A stretch of DNA of 64,000 bases from Coriobacteriaceae bacterium. GTDB lineage: Bacteria; Actinomycetota; Coriobacteriia; Coriobacteriales; Coriobacteriaceae. The number at the start of each line of letters is the position of its first letter. Positions within the stretch are counted from its first letter, which is position 1. Below are positions 15,097-24,092 of the stretch, in pieces. The translations under genes were made by a program, and so were the position numbers. The notes below the pieces were generated by a model. The model searched no databases. It was not told the origin of the DNA and saw nothing but the letters and a program-made list of their open reading frames with translations. The stretch is from positions 62,001 through 126,000 of the forward strand of contig SUUG01000008.1 of the NCBI GenBank assembly GCA_015062655.1, in the 5' to 3' direction.

Positions 15097-18000
15097 TTAG
15101 AAGCGACGACGGACGGCGATGGCGGTGCCGAGCGCGGTCGTGGCCGCCATGGCGAGGACGATGACCGCCGCCAGCGGGTCGCCTGTCGCCGGGAGACCGC
15201 CGGTGCGCTTGCGCGGACGGGGCGCGGCCTTCGGATCAGGTGCGCCGGGGTCTGTGCCCACGCCGCCGGTGCCCGGGTCCGTCTCGCCCGGCTTCGGGCC
15301 CACCGCAACCTCGCGCGCCACCACGCTCACCGAGAACACCGCCGTCTTCCCGCCGTAGGAAACCGTCACGTCGAGGTTGTCGGCGACCTTGAGCCCCTCG
15401 TCGAGCGCCGGATCGAAGCTGAACGCGGCCGCGTTCTCCGCGCCGTACGCCACCTCGGACACCGTGCCGTCGCTCATGGTGAGCGCGAGCGCGAGGCCCG
15501 CCGGATCGAGCACGTCGCCCTCCGTGTACACGGTCTTGGCAGGGGTGGTCTTCACCGCGATGCCGGCGAGCACCGGCTCGGCCTTCTTGATCGTGAACGT
15601 CCGCGTGGCCGTGCCCGCGTACGCGCCGATGCCCTCGATGGTCACCGTCGCGGTGCCCTCCGCCCCGTTATCGGCAAACGAGAGCAGGTAGTCCACGCCG
15701 TACACGAGCACCTTGCCGCCGTGCACGACGCGCTCGTCGAGATCGCCCGCACCCACGGGATGCTCCCCGTCAACCCGGTCAACCGTGACGGCATCGGGGA
15801 CCTCGATCTTGACCAGGTCGGGGTCGGAGATGTCGGTCGTCGGAGCCGTGGCACTCAGGCGGATCTCGGCGGCCGAGATGAACTGCTTGCCCGCCTCCCG
15901 CGACACCGTCTTGAGCCCCGTGAAGCGGATGAACCGCGCCTCCACGGGCTTGTCGAAAGCGGCGGTCTTCCATCCCGCCTCGGTGCCCCAGGTCCCCGTC
16001 GCGATGTCCGTCCAGGCGACACCGTCGTCGCTGCACTGCACCAGGTACTCGGTCACCGTCCCGTTGCCGGCGTCTGCGCGCGGCAGGTAGCGCAGCGCGG
16101 AGACGTTCGCGGGCTCGGTGAGCTCCATCACCGCCCAGAGCTTCCCGGCATCGGCGTTCTCATAGGCGCCGTGCCACATGGTGGCCGCGCTGCCGTCGAA
16201 GGCGTAGGCGATCGGGCCGTCGTTGCCGGCGGGCGGGTTCTTCTCCGTCCCCGCCGAGAGCTTGAGGCTTTCCACCGGATAGTCGTGGTCCTCGGGATGC
16301 TCCTCGGGCACCGTGTTGAGCTTGATGCTGAACGAGCCGGTCTTGCCGTGGTCCTCGGACTCGAGCAGGATCTTGACCTCGTCGTTGTACGCGGGGAGCA
16401 CGGTGACGGCCGCGTTTTCCTTGCCGGCGGCCTCCACCGCGGCCGTGAGGGCGCGGGCCTCGAAGACGCCGCGGCCGAGGGCCGCCGCGGGCACCGCCTG
16501 GCCGTTGACCGCGAGGCGCTCGAGTTCGGCCGCAGACCCAATGCGGTAGCTGCCCTCGGCCTTCATGAGCTCGATCTCCGTGATGCCGACGCACTTGCGG
16601 AAGCGGTCGCCCGCGGCGGGCCGGCCCGCGGGGTTCTTGAACTCGAGTTTGACGAAGGTCGCGGCCACCGGATCGAAGTCCAAGGTGTAGCGCTTCACGT
16701 TCTGGGAGGCGTCTGCGACGGTCTCTCGCACCGGCACCTCCGTCCAGCTCCCTTCTGAGCCGTCGGCGGAGATGTACATCTTGGTGGTCCCGGCGTCCGG
16801 ATAGTAGGCCGTGTAGTTGTCGGTGAAGAAGTGCACGTTCGCCTGGGCGAAGCGGGTCTGCGTGTTGTAGCGGAACGTGATGCTCGACGTGGTGTTGTTG
16901 GCATCGGCCTGCGCGAACCCGTAGTTGGTCCAGCGCCGGTTGCTCCCGCCGGCGCCCGAGGTCATGTACGCCGCGTCGCCGTCGTTCACCGCGGCGAGCG
17001 AGTCAGACTGCAGCCCCTCGGGCACGCTCTGCGTGACCTCGGAGAGCGTCCCGTTGCTCCTGTGGGCAACGTTCTCACCCACGGAGACCTTCTCGCGCTC
17101 GACGCGGATCTTCGCGTTCACCGGAACATCGACGCCGAACACGTTCGCCGTGCCGTCGATCGAGACCACGCCCTCGGCATCAAAGGCGCCGCTTTCAGGC
17201 ATCTGCCAGGTCACGGGGAAGCTGACGTTCAGGATCGTGCCGTCGGCCATGACCGCCGGGCGCGCATCGGGCAGAACGGGGGTCTGGCCCTCCGGGACCA
17301 TCGCGGAGTAGTTGAGCATGGCGGTGACCTCGTCGAGCACAAGCACCGTGCCCTCGATCTGCACCCCCGCGACCGCACCCTTCACCGTGAAGGTGCCGGG
17401 CTCGGCGAGAAGCGCCGGGTCGACGGCCTCCCAAGTGATCTGCGCCGCGCCGTCAACCGACCCGTCCGTATAGGTGACCTCGGCGGTCTTCGGGAGCTCG
17501 AGCCTAGCGCCGCGCTTCACGTAGTGGAAGCGGGAGAACTTGACGTTGTCGACCGCCCGGGTGGATGCGGCCCCGTCGACGGGCGCCACCGTGATGGTCG
17601 CCGTCGCGCTCTCGAGGCCGTCGGCGCTCGCCGTCACCGTGAGAGGGCCGCCCGCGGTGCTCGCGCGGACGATGCCCACGAGCTGGCCCGCGTGGGCCGC
17701 GCGGTCGCTGTCGCGGAAGGACTGGTGATCGGGCGAGGAGCCGTTGTCCACACCCGCGAGCGTGCCGGCGCCCTCCACCTTGAACGTCACGCGGTTTGTC
17801 GCGTCGGGGACGATGCGCCCTTGGGCATCGAGCACGCTCACGGTCAGATAGGAGAGGTCGGTGCCGTCAGCGCTGATCGTGCCCCGGTCGGCCTCAATCG
17901 AGAGGCGCTTCGCCGGGCCGGTGGTGGACACGCTCTTACGGCCGTCCCACGCGTCGCCCGAGGTGTCGATGGGGTTCCCCTCGGCGTCGAACGCCTTGGC

Positions 18001-20355
18001 GAAGAGCGTGCCCGCCTCGAAGGGGATGTTCCAGGTGAGGTACAGATCGCGGTGGTTCGTGGAGTTCTCCCCGAAGATCTGGTACTCGTAGCCCGCCGAC
18101 GTCGTCTTCTTGGTGAAGCGCTTGCGCGCGCCCACCAGCTTCTCGGTGCCGTCCGCGGTCCTCAGCCAGAGCTCGACGGCCGGCGCGTCGGTGTACACGA
18201 CCACAGGCACCTGCTTGTCGGCACCGCGCTTGACCACGAGGTCCTCGTTCCACACGGGCAGGATGTGCAAGGTGTTCTTGGCGTCGTTCCATTGGGACTG
18301 ATAGAAGTAGAACGAGTCCTTGGGCAGGCCCGCCGTGTCGATGATGCCGAAGTACGAGCTCTTGGGCGAGGGCCACGCGGGGCCGCGGTCCGTGCTGCCG
18401 GCCGCGACGCCGTTCCACGGCGTGGGCTCGCCCAGGTAGTCGAAGCCGGTCCAAACGTACTCGCCGGCCACGAAGTCGCGCGCGATCGTGGCATACCAGG
18501 CCTGGGAGGCGACGTGCCCCCAGCTCACGGCAGAGGTGTCGTAGGATGTGAGCTGCATGCCGCCCGCGTCCACCATATTGCCCTGCGTGCTGTACACGCC
18601 GCGGCTATTCACGGCCGAAGCCGTCTCAGAGCCGTAGAACTTCCAGTCGGGATGGAGACGGTGCTGGTTGTCGTAGTTCGACAGGCTGGAGTAGTTGATG
18701 CCGATCAGACCCCCGGCGTCGTGCGTCTTCTGCGGGTTGTAGGTCTGGCGGCCGGAGAGGAGCTGGTTGTCGCCGAGCGTGACGGGGCGCGTGGGATCGG
18801 CCTCGCCGGTCCACCTCAGCAGGTTCTCGTGCGCGGCGGCGTCGAAGCCCCGGGAGGTGCCGGTGATCATCTCGTTGCCCACCGACCACATGATGATCGA
18901 CGGGGCGTTGACGTCGCGCGCGATGCTCTGCTTGAGATCGAACTCCGCCCAGGTCATCGAGGTCTCAGCGCCTTCGAGCCGCGTCTCGCCGATCGCCTTG
19001 TTGAAGAAGCGCGCGTAGTCGTTCACGTTGCCGTTCTTGTCGGCCGTCCACCCGTCGAAGACCTCGAGGTTCAGCAGGATGCCCTCCTCGTTGCAGATCT
19101 TGACGAGCTCGCGCGGGGGCGTGTTGTGGGACGTGCGGATGGAGTTGGCGCCCATGTCCTTCAAGATGCGCACCTGACGGCGGAGCGCCGCCTCAGTGTC
19201 CACGGATCCCAGGGCGCCTTGGTCGTTGTGCATGCAGACGCCCTTGAGCTTCAGATGCTCGCCGTTGAGCAGGAAGCCCTCGTTCGCGTCGAAGTCGAAG
19301 AAGCGGTAGCCGAAGTCCGTATCGTAGGTGTCGACGACCGCGCCGTCGACCTTCACCTGCGTGCGCACGGTGTAGAGGCTGGGGTTCGTCGTGCTCCACA
19401 GTTCGGGCTCGGGCGCGAAAAGATCGGTCTCGATGACCGCGCTCCCGCCGGCGCCGATCTCGACCGCCTGCGCGGTCTTCGTGACGATGGGGGCCGTCGG
19501 GTCGCCGCCGGCCTTGAAGATCGACTGCTCGAGCGTGACGCTCGCCGGGGCCTCGCCTCCGTTCTCCACGGTGGCTGCGAGATGGGTCCTGACGTTTCGC
19601 GTCTTACCGGCGGCGAGCTCGGGGGTGGTCACGACCACGCCGTTCTTCCCGACGCGCACCTGGTCGGTCACCGCGAGCTCGACCGTGCGGCCGATGCCCG
19701 ACCCCGAGTACCAGCGGCTCGAGGGCGTCTGGTGGTTCACGCGCACCGCGACGACGTTCTGCGCGCCCGTCTTCACCTCGTCGGTGATGTCGATGCCGAA
19801 GGGCGAGTACCCGTATGGATGGGTCGCGAGCTTTTTGCCGTTCACGTAGACGGTGGCGTCCATGTAGATGCCGTCGAAGTCGAGGCGCAGGCGCTTGCCG
19901 GCGAGCTCGTCGGCCACCTCGAAGGTCTTGCGGTACCAGCCGACGCCGCCCAGCAGGTAGGAGCTCTCGGCCTCACCGGCGCGCGTGCGCTCCTGGTCGA
20001 TGCTGTAGTCGTGCGGGAGGTCGATGTGCTCCCAGGAGGAATCGTCGAACGAGGCGCTCTCGGCGCCCGTGATGTCGCCGAGGTTGAATTTCCAGTTGCC
20101 GTTGAAGTTCAGGATGTGCGCCGCGGGGTCGAAGACGCGGTTGATGTAGAACCGCTCGGGCGCGGAGCTCATCTGCGTTGACGAGGTCGAGCGGGCCGGC
20201 GGGGCCTCTTCGGCCGATGCGCGGGGCGCGATATTGGGCGCTGCGATGCAGAGCGCTCCCAAAGCCGCGGCGATGACGGCTCGCGACACCGCTTTGGAGC
20301 GGGTCCTCCACGGATGCCCGGGGCTCGCGCATCGTCTCTCGTATTCGGTTTTCAT
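15097..20355 (-). CDS. Sortase-anchored GH2 beta-galactosidase-type enzyme, multidomain
   Basis: ATG 20355 (M-K-T-E-Y) is chosen for its GGAAGGGGAG site. The product is 1752 residues. A signal peptide (~20-50, with AVIAAALGALCIAAP) is followed by the GH2 sugar-binding, Ig-like and TIM-barrel domains (~65-720). The acid/base Glu lies in W-S-V-G-N-E-M (~495) and the nucleophile in F-Y-G-S-E-T-A-S-A-V-N-S-R-G (~577), the BgaA-type signatures. After the core come DUF4982/Big-like and Big_4 Ig domains, two F5/8-type-C (CBM32-like) modules (YAFDGSAATMWHGAY is one), a Big_3-like module, and the wall anchor L-P-A-T-G with TM and R-R-R-F tail. It should release galactose from host glycans at the cell surface. 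It is bordered by 64-bp elements on both sides. Confidence 0.93.
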   Translation of the reverse strand: MKTEYERRCASPGHPWRTRSKAVSRAVIAAALGALCIAAPNIAPRASAEEAPPARSTSSTQMSSAPERFYINRVFDPAAHILNFNGNWKFNLGDITGAESASFDDSSWEHIDLPHDYSIDQERTRAGEAESSYLLGGVGWYRKTFEVADELAGKRLRLDFDGIYMDATVYVNGKKLATHPYGYSPFGIDITDEVKTGAQNVVAVRVNHQTPSSRWYSGSGIGRTVELAVTDQVRVGKNGVVVTTPELAAGKTRNVRTHLAATVENGGEAPASVTLEQSIFKAGGDPTAPIVTKTAQAVEIGAGGSAVIETDLFAPEPELWSTTNPSLYTVRTQVKVDGAVVDTYDTDFGYRFFDFDANEGFLLNGEHLKLKGVCMHNDQGALGSVDTEAALRRQVRILKDMGANSIRTSHNTPPRELVKICNEEGILLNLEVFDGWTADKNGNVNDYARFFNKAIGETRLEGAETSMTWAEFDLKQSIARDVNAPSIIMWSVGNEMITGTSRGFDAAAHENLLRWTGEADPTRPVTLGDNQLLSGRQTYNPQKTHDAGGLIGINYSSLSNYDNQHRLHPDWKFYGSETASAVNSRGVYSTQGNMVDAGGMQLTSYDTSAVSWGHVASQAWYATIARDFVAGEYVWTGFDYLGEPTPWNGVAAGSTDRGPAWPSPKSSYFGIIDTAGLPKDSFYFYQSQWNDAKNTLHILPVWNEDLVVKRGADKQVPVVVYTDAPAVELWLRTADGTEKLVGARKRFTKKTTSAGYEYQIFGENSTNHRDLYLTWNIPFEAGTLFAKAFDAEGNPIDTSGDAWDGRKSVSTTGPAKRLSIEADRGTISADGTDLSYLTVSVLDAQGRIVPDATNRVTFKVEGAGTLAGVDNGSSPDHQSFRDSDRAAHAGQLVGIVRASTAGGPLTVTASADGLESATATITVAPVDGAASTRAVDNVKFSRFHYVKRGARLELPKTAEVTYTDGSVDGAAQITWEAVDPALLAEPGTFTVKGAVAGVQIEGTVLVLDEVTAMLNYSAMVPEGQTPVLPDARPAVMADGTILNVSFPVTWQMPESGAFDAEGVVSIDGTANVFGVDVPVNAKIRVEREKVSVGENVAHRSNGTLSEVTQSVPEGLQSDSLAAVNDGDAAYMTSGAGGSNRRWTNYGFAQADANNTTSSITFRYNTQTRFAQANVHFFTDNYTAYYPDAGTTKMYISADGSEGSWTEVPVRETVADASQNVKRYTLDFDPVAATFVKLEFKNPAGRPAAGDRFRKCVGITEIELMKAEGSYRIGSAAELERLAVNGQAVPAAALGRGVFEARALTAAVEAAGKENAAVTVLPAYNDEVKILLESEDHGKTGSFSIKLNTVPEEHPEDHDYPVESLKLSAGTEKNPPAGNDGPIAYAFDGSAATMWHGAYENADAGKLWAVMELTEPANVSALRYLPRADAGNGTVTEYLVQCSDDGVAWTDIATGTWGTEAGWKTAAFDKPVEARFIRFTGLKTVSREAGKQFISAAEIRLSATAPTTDISDPDLVKIEVPDAVTVDRVDGEHPVGAGDLDERVVHGGKVLVYGVDYLLSFADNGAEGTATVTIEGIGAYAGTATRTFTIKKAEPVLAGIAVKTTPAKTVYTEGDVLDPAGLALALTMSDGTVSEVAYGAENAAAFSFDPALDEGLKVADNLDVTVSYGGKTAVFSVSVVAREVAVGPKPGETDPGTGGVGTDPGAPDPKAAPRPRKRTGGLPATGDPLAAVIVLAMAATTALGTAIAVRRRF

Positions 20356-20579
20356 TGCTCCCCTTCCAAAATGGCCCATTCTTGCAACCGGGGTGAAGCG
20401 CCCGACATAGCACCACTTCATACCACGGGTGGCGTGCTGCGCAAGCGGGTATTCGCCTAGCGGAACGACGTGATTCCGCGAACGTGCGCCGGGTCGAAGA
20501 CGCAGGCGGTGCCGAACGGCCGCGGCCCGCCGCTCCCCCGCAGATGCCGAGCGACTGCAGCCCGCCGCTCCCCCCGCAG

Positions 20580-20643
20580 ATGCCGAGCGTTCGTAATTCG
20601 GCCTTTTTTCGCTTCAAAAGGCCGAATTACGAACGCTCGCGAT
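20580..20643 (+). repeat. 64-bp hairpin element, copy C
   Basis: This copy forms the longest hairpin. The left arm starts ATGCCGAGCGTTCGTAAT, continues through CGGCCTTTT, and pairs with AAAAGGCCG and the right arm with a single two-base disturbance near the end (gc to cg). The length is again exactly 64 bp. Confidence 0.85.
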
Positions 20644-20723
20644 TCTTTGCAGAGGGGAGGTTTGGGATCGAAGCATGCCGCGCATCCTTTCGCGTAGAAA
20701 AATGGAGCTTGGGAGCGGAAAAC

Positions 20724-20776
20724 GTCATGTTTTTGCAGTTTGGGAACCAGTCGCCCACAAGCTGCAAAAACATGAC
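20724..20776. repeat. 15-bp perfect inverted repeat
   Basis: The arms gtcatgtttttgcag (20724-20738) and ctgcaaaaacatgac (20762-20776) are perfect complements with a 23-base spacer. It is not related to the 64-bp element. There is no gene on either side for several hundred bases. Confidence 0.75.
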
Positions 20777-21126
20777 GCTCCTGACCTGTAGCCCTCCGAA
20801 CGCGTCGCGGACGAACGGGTCCAAACCTCGCTTTTTCTCCGCAACGCCACGGGCCCCTTGCAAAAACCGGAGGTTTTCCGAGTTTCGGATCCCCCGCCGG
20901 TCCGAACCGCGATATTCCTCCGCTCGGCGCATTCGCAATCGCGAGCCTTCCTAACCTGGAACCGCGAGGCCCCCGCCGTGCCCCGGTTCCCCCGCGACAC
21001 CGCACGGCCACCGCCGCGCTCCAGCCTCGCTCAGCAGATCCGCGCAGCAAAAACCCGCCGGCGGGAACATCCCACCGGCGGGTCTATCGAACATTCCAAC
21101 GCGAGCGTCGCGATTCACGCGCTCGC

Positions 21127-21816
21127 TTACGCCGTAGCCTCGGTGCCCTTCGTCAGGCTCGCCTGGAAGTACTGGGGGATCGTCCAGCCCTTGGGCGCCG
21201 CTGTGGTGGTGCCGTCCTCGAGCTTGTACTCCGTCCAGCCGTCCGGCACCGGCGTGTACTCGCCGAAGCTGTGGCAGCTCGCGCAGGTGAATACGCTTTG
21301 GTCGTGCATCAGGTGGCAGCTGTTGCACTGCTGCACCCCGTGCACCGTGCTGTGCGGATCGAAGGTCCAGTCCGCCGTCGAGGACTCCGTGGCCCCGGGC
21401 ATCACGCCCGCGCCGATGTGGCAGCCGCTCTGCAGGCAGAAGTCGTTCGTGAACTCCACCTTCTTGAACGGCAGCTCGTAGTCTCCCGTCACGGTCATCT
21501 GGATCTCGTGCAGCATCTGAGGCAGGGTGGCCTCATGGCAGCTCAGACACTGGTTGTTGGCGACACCGCGGTGCTTGGACACCAGCGTCGTGGTGTCGTT
21601 GACCAGGGTGTCGTAGTACTTGCCCATGGTGGTGTGGCAGATCACGTCGCAGCACTCGGGCGTGGCGTGCCAGGCCCAGCCGGCGACGCCGATGACCGTC
21701 GCGACAACCACGAGGGCGGCGATGATCGGAAGGCGGCGGCGCTTCCAATCGACCTTCTTCTTCGGGGTCTCCTCGGAGGCCTGCTCCTCGGCGACGTCCT
21801 TGATCTCATCAGCCAT
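21127..21816 (-). CDS. Membrane-anchored multihaem c-type cytochrome
   Basis: The 229-residue product has an N-terminal membrane anchor (~28-48, PIIAALVVVATVIGVAGWAW) with the rest outside. Haem sites visible are three canonical C-x-x-C-H (C-L-S-C-H, C-N-S-C-H, C-A-S-C-H) plus two wider ones, C-D-V-I-C-H (C-x3-C-H) and C-L-Q-S-G-C-H (C-x4-C-H). Several extra His residues could be distal ligands. It resembles NapC/NrfH-linked small tetra/pentahaem cytochromes. It is the last gene after the ferredoxin and oxidoreductase, 22 bases from the latter's stop, and likely passes electrons between that enzyme and the membrane pool. Haem attachment machinery is not in the window. Confidence 0.85.
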   Translation of the reverse strand: MADEIKDVAEEQASEETPKKKVDWKRRRLPIIAALVVVATVIGVAGWAWHATPECCDVICHTTMGKYYDTLVNDTTTLVSKHRGVANNQCLSCHEATLPQMLHEIQMTVTGDYELPFKKVEFTNDFCLQSGCHIGAGVMPGATESSTADWTFDPHSTVHGVQQCNSCHLMHDQSVFTCASCHSFGEYTPVPDGWTEYKLEDGTTTAAPKGWTIPQYFQASLTKGTEATA

Positions 21817-21838
21817 GCTCTACTCCCTTCTTCCTGCT

Positions 21839-24076
21839 CTAGGCGTCAAGCGCCGGGTTGTCACCGCAGTACTTCTCGAGGATGCGGTCGTATGTGCGCG
21901 TGCGATCATCATAGCCCGCGCCATCCTTGCCGAGAAGGCCGAGCTTGTCGAGGTCGTCGGCCACGTCCTTGAGGTTCAGGTCCTCGAGGCAGCGGCGCGT
22001 GGGGCAGCCGAGCTTCTCATCCCAGCCGAAGCGCTTGTACAGCAGGGTGAGCGACTTCTTCCAGTCCTCGCGGTCCATCTTGTCCGTGCCCGGGGTCAGC
22101 GCCTCGATGTCCGGATCCTTGGTGAAGACCCACTCGGTGATCACGTCGTGGACGCCGCGCATGTCGTTGCAGCCCACCTTGCCGTCCTTGTCGCGCATGC
22201 CGCGCACGGTGGCGGCGCGCTGGAGGGTCATGATGCGCTCGGCGGCCTTGTACAGCTCGTCGATCGTGACCTTGTGGCCGGTCACCGCCGTGTAGAACTG
22301 CGCCTCGAGGTCGAGGTCGCCGCGGTAGCTGCGCTCCTTGGCGGGCGCCATGGCCATCGGCCACACCCAGTTGCACAGCGTGAGTGAGTCGTGCAGGACG
22401 TCGGTGATGACGCTCCACCAGGCGAACTCGACCTTGGCCTCGTTGATGGGGGTGTAATTCTTGTCAGGGTCGACCGAGCCCTCGCCCCACATCTCCTTGC
22501 CCATCTCCTGCTTGAGCTCGATGGGCAGACCGCAGCCCTGGAAGTTCACCGCGGAGTGGATCATGTCGTCGCGGTTGAACAGCATGTTGTACAGGCCGCC
22601 CACCTGGCCGAAGCACTCGATGGAGTGGTGCACGGGCCAGCCGCGGTAGTTGATCAGCTGCGAGCGATTGTCGTCGAACCAGCCCTCGTCGTTCCACTGC
22701 TTGGTCCACACCTCGGGGCCGTGGCCGATCCAGGAGATCGGCTTGTTCTTCGTGTCGTTCGACGCGATGTCCGTGAGGATCTTGATGAACGGCGTGCCGT
22801 CGCCGGCCATGATCTGGTCGAAGCCGTACTCCGCGAACTGGTCGCCGAGCTCGCGCTCGAGGATCCCGTCCACATAGGTGTGGGCGATGTCGCGGTAGAG
22901 CTGGGCGTAGTTGCACCACAGGCCGAGGTCGTCCACCGTGGCCTGGATCAGTAGGTTGTAGACGACGGCCTGCTCGGTGAGCTTGCCGTCCTCGGCGGCG
23001 GTGCCGGGGACCTTCATCATGGACTGCATGTACGAGGAGAACGGGAAGTTCGGCACGCAGGTGTTGCCCATGGACTCGTAGCCCGTCTTCTCAAGCACGG
23101 TGGGGTGCTTGACCTGGGCGTAGCAGCGCACGGGGCAGCCGTGGCAGCCGGCCATCTTGACGGTGTACTTCTCGGCCTCGGGGCCGAGATCCTTCGTGGC
23201 CTTCATGCAGCGGTAGCCCATGGTGTTGGGCTCGAACGGCTTGGGCTCGCCGGTCTCGATCGGACCACCCTCGGCCGCGGCCCAGTACAAGCCCTTCCTC
23301 GCCGTCCAGCGCGAACCTTTGTCGTAGTACTCGGCCCAGGACTGCTGGGTGCTCGGGACCACGTGGTTGTTGTTGGAGCCCAGGACCTGGGCGATCATGT
23401 AGTCGGAGAGGTCGGCGACCATCTGAGGATCGGCGACGTTCACGGCCTTGGTGCCGCGGACGACGACGGCCTTCACGTTCTTGGAGCCGAGCACGGCGCC
23501 CAGGCCCGCGCCCGCGGAGTGCGAGCGGGAGTTGATCACGCAGGCGTAGGGAAGCAGGTTCTCACCGGCGGGGCCGATGGCGGCCACGCAGCAGTCGAGG
23601 CCGTGCTTCTTGCACAGGGCCTCGGTGGTCTCGCGGGTGCCCTTGCCCCAGAGCGCGGAGGCGTCCTCGATGGTGATCTTGTCATCGTCGATGTTGATGT
23701 AGACCGGCTTGGGGGCTTTGCCCTCGATGATCAGGCCGTCGTGGCCCGAGAACTTGAGCTTGGCACCGAGCTGACCGCCGCAGTGGCAGTCCACCACGAG
23801 GTGGTCGGTCGTGAAGGTGGAGAGGGTCGCCCAGGTGGAGCGGCCGGCGAGCGGCACGCCCGCGCCCGTGAGCGGGCCGACGGCGAGGACGGCCTTGTTC
23901 TCCTCGTCCATCCAGTCGGTGCCGGCGGGCACCTCGTCGTACATGATCTTGTTCGCGAAGCCCATGCCGCCGATGTAGTCCTTCTGCAGCTCGGCATCGG
24001 ACTCCTCGGTGATGCTCCCCGTGGAAAGGTTGACGCGCGCGATGTAGCCCGCCCAACCATACGAAATATCAGCCAT
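21839..24076 (-). CDS. Aldehyde:ferredoxin oxidoreductase-family tungsten/molybdenum enzyme
   Basis: The 745-residue product shows the AOR fold markers. The N-terminal G-x-x-x-R-V-N-L-S-T-G and Y-I-G-G-M-G-F are followed by the pterin-binding blocks (GPLTGAGVPLAGRSTWAT; SRSHSAGAGLGAVLGSKNVK). The iron-sulfur ligands are C-H-G-C-P-V-R-C (311-318) with a late Cys as fourth ligand. It contains Cys-rich additions (CHCGGQ, LDCCVA) not typical of archaeal AOR, and is closest in character to the YdhV-type branch. No signal peptide is present. Its partner ferredoxin is Tat-exported, so the enzyme is either carried along or acts inside. The substrate is unknown. Confidence 0.88.
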   Translation of the reverse strand: MADISYGWAGYIARVNLSTGSITEESDAELQKDYIGGMGFANKIMYDEVPAGTDWMDEENKAVLAVGPLTGAGVPLAGRSTWATLSTFTTDHLVVDCHCGGQLGAKLKFSGHDGLIIEGKAPKPVYINIDDDKITIEDASALWGKGTRETTEALCKKHGLDCCVAAIGPAGENLLPYACVINSRSHSAGAGLGAVLGSKNVKAVVVRGTKAVNVADPQMVADLSDYMIAQVLGSNNNHVVPSTQQSWAEYYDKGSRWTARKGLYWAAAEGGPIETGEPKPFEPNTMGYRCMKATKDLGPEAEKYTVKMAGCHGCPVRCYAQVKHPTVLEKTGYESMGNTCVPNFPFSSYMQSMMKVPGTAAEDGKLTEQAVVYNLLIQATVDDLGLWCNYAQLYRDIAHTYVDGILERELGDQFAEYGFDQIMAGDGTPFIKILTDIASNDTKNKPISWIGHGPEVWTKQWNDEGWFDDNRSQLINYRGWPVHHSIECFGQVGGLYNMLFNRDDMIHSAVNFQGCGLPIELKQEMGKEMWGEGSVDPDKNYTPINEAKVEFAWWSVITDVLHDSLTLCNWVWPMAMAPAKERSYRGDLDLEAQFYTAVTGHKVTIDELYKAAERIMTLQRAATVRGMRDKDGKVGCNDMRGVHDVITEWVFTKDPDIEALTPGTDKMDREDWKKSLTLLYKRFGWDEKLGCPTRRCLEDLNLKDVADDLDKLGLLGKDGAGYDDRTRTYDRILEKYCGDNPALDA

Positions 24077-24092
24077 TGCTATCTCCTCTGCC

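Larger units (their letters stand above)
20356..21126. other. 771-bp gene-free region rich in inverted repeats
   Basis: No credible gene is seen. The region holds the GH2 leader, a direct repeat (20526-20553 and 20561-20589, each ending agatgccgagcg) that duplicates the start of the 64-bp element, copy C of that element, and a 15-bp inverted repeat at 20724-20776. Two further degenerate pieces lie near 20857-20876 and 20929-20950 (the latter gcattcgcaatcgcgag, resembling an element arm). Open frames here are short and on both strands. Confidence 0.7.

Noticed and set aside
16831..20181. 1116-residue open frame on the plus strand, antisense to the GH2 gene
   Set aside because: High-GC shadow: composition is Arg/Ala/Gly/His-rich, without ribosome site or domains, and it mirrors the codon third positions of the GH2 gene.
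20457..21050. Several overlapping frames on both strands in the 771-bp desert
   Set aside because: They are made possible by repeat sequence and GC bias; no two strands' frames look protein-like and no start signals are present.
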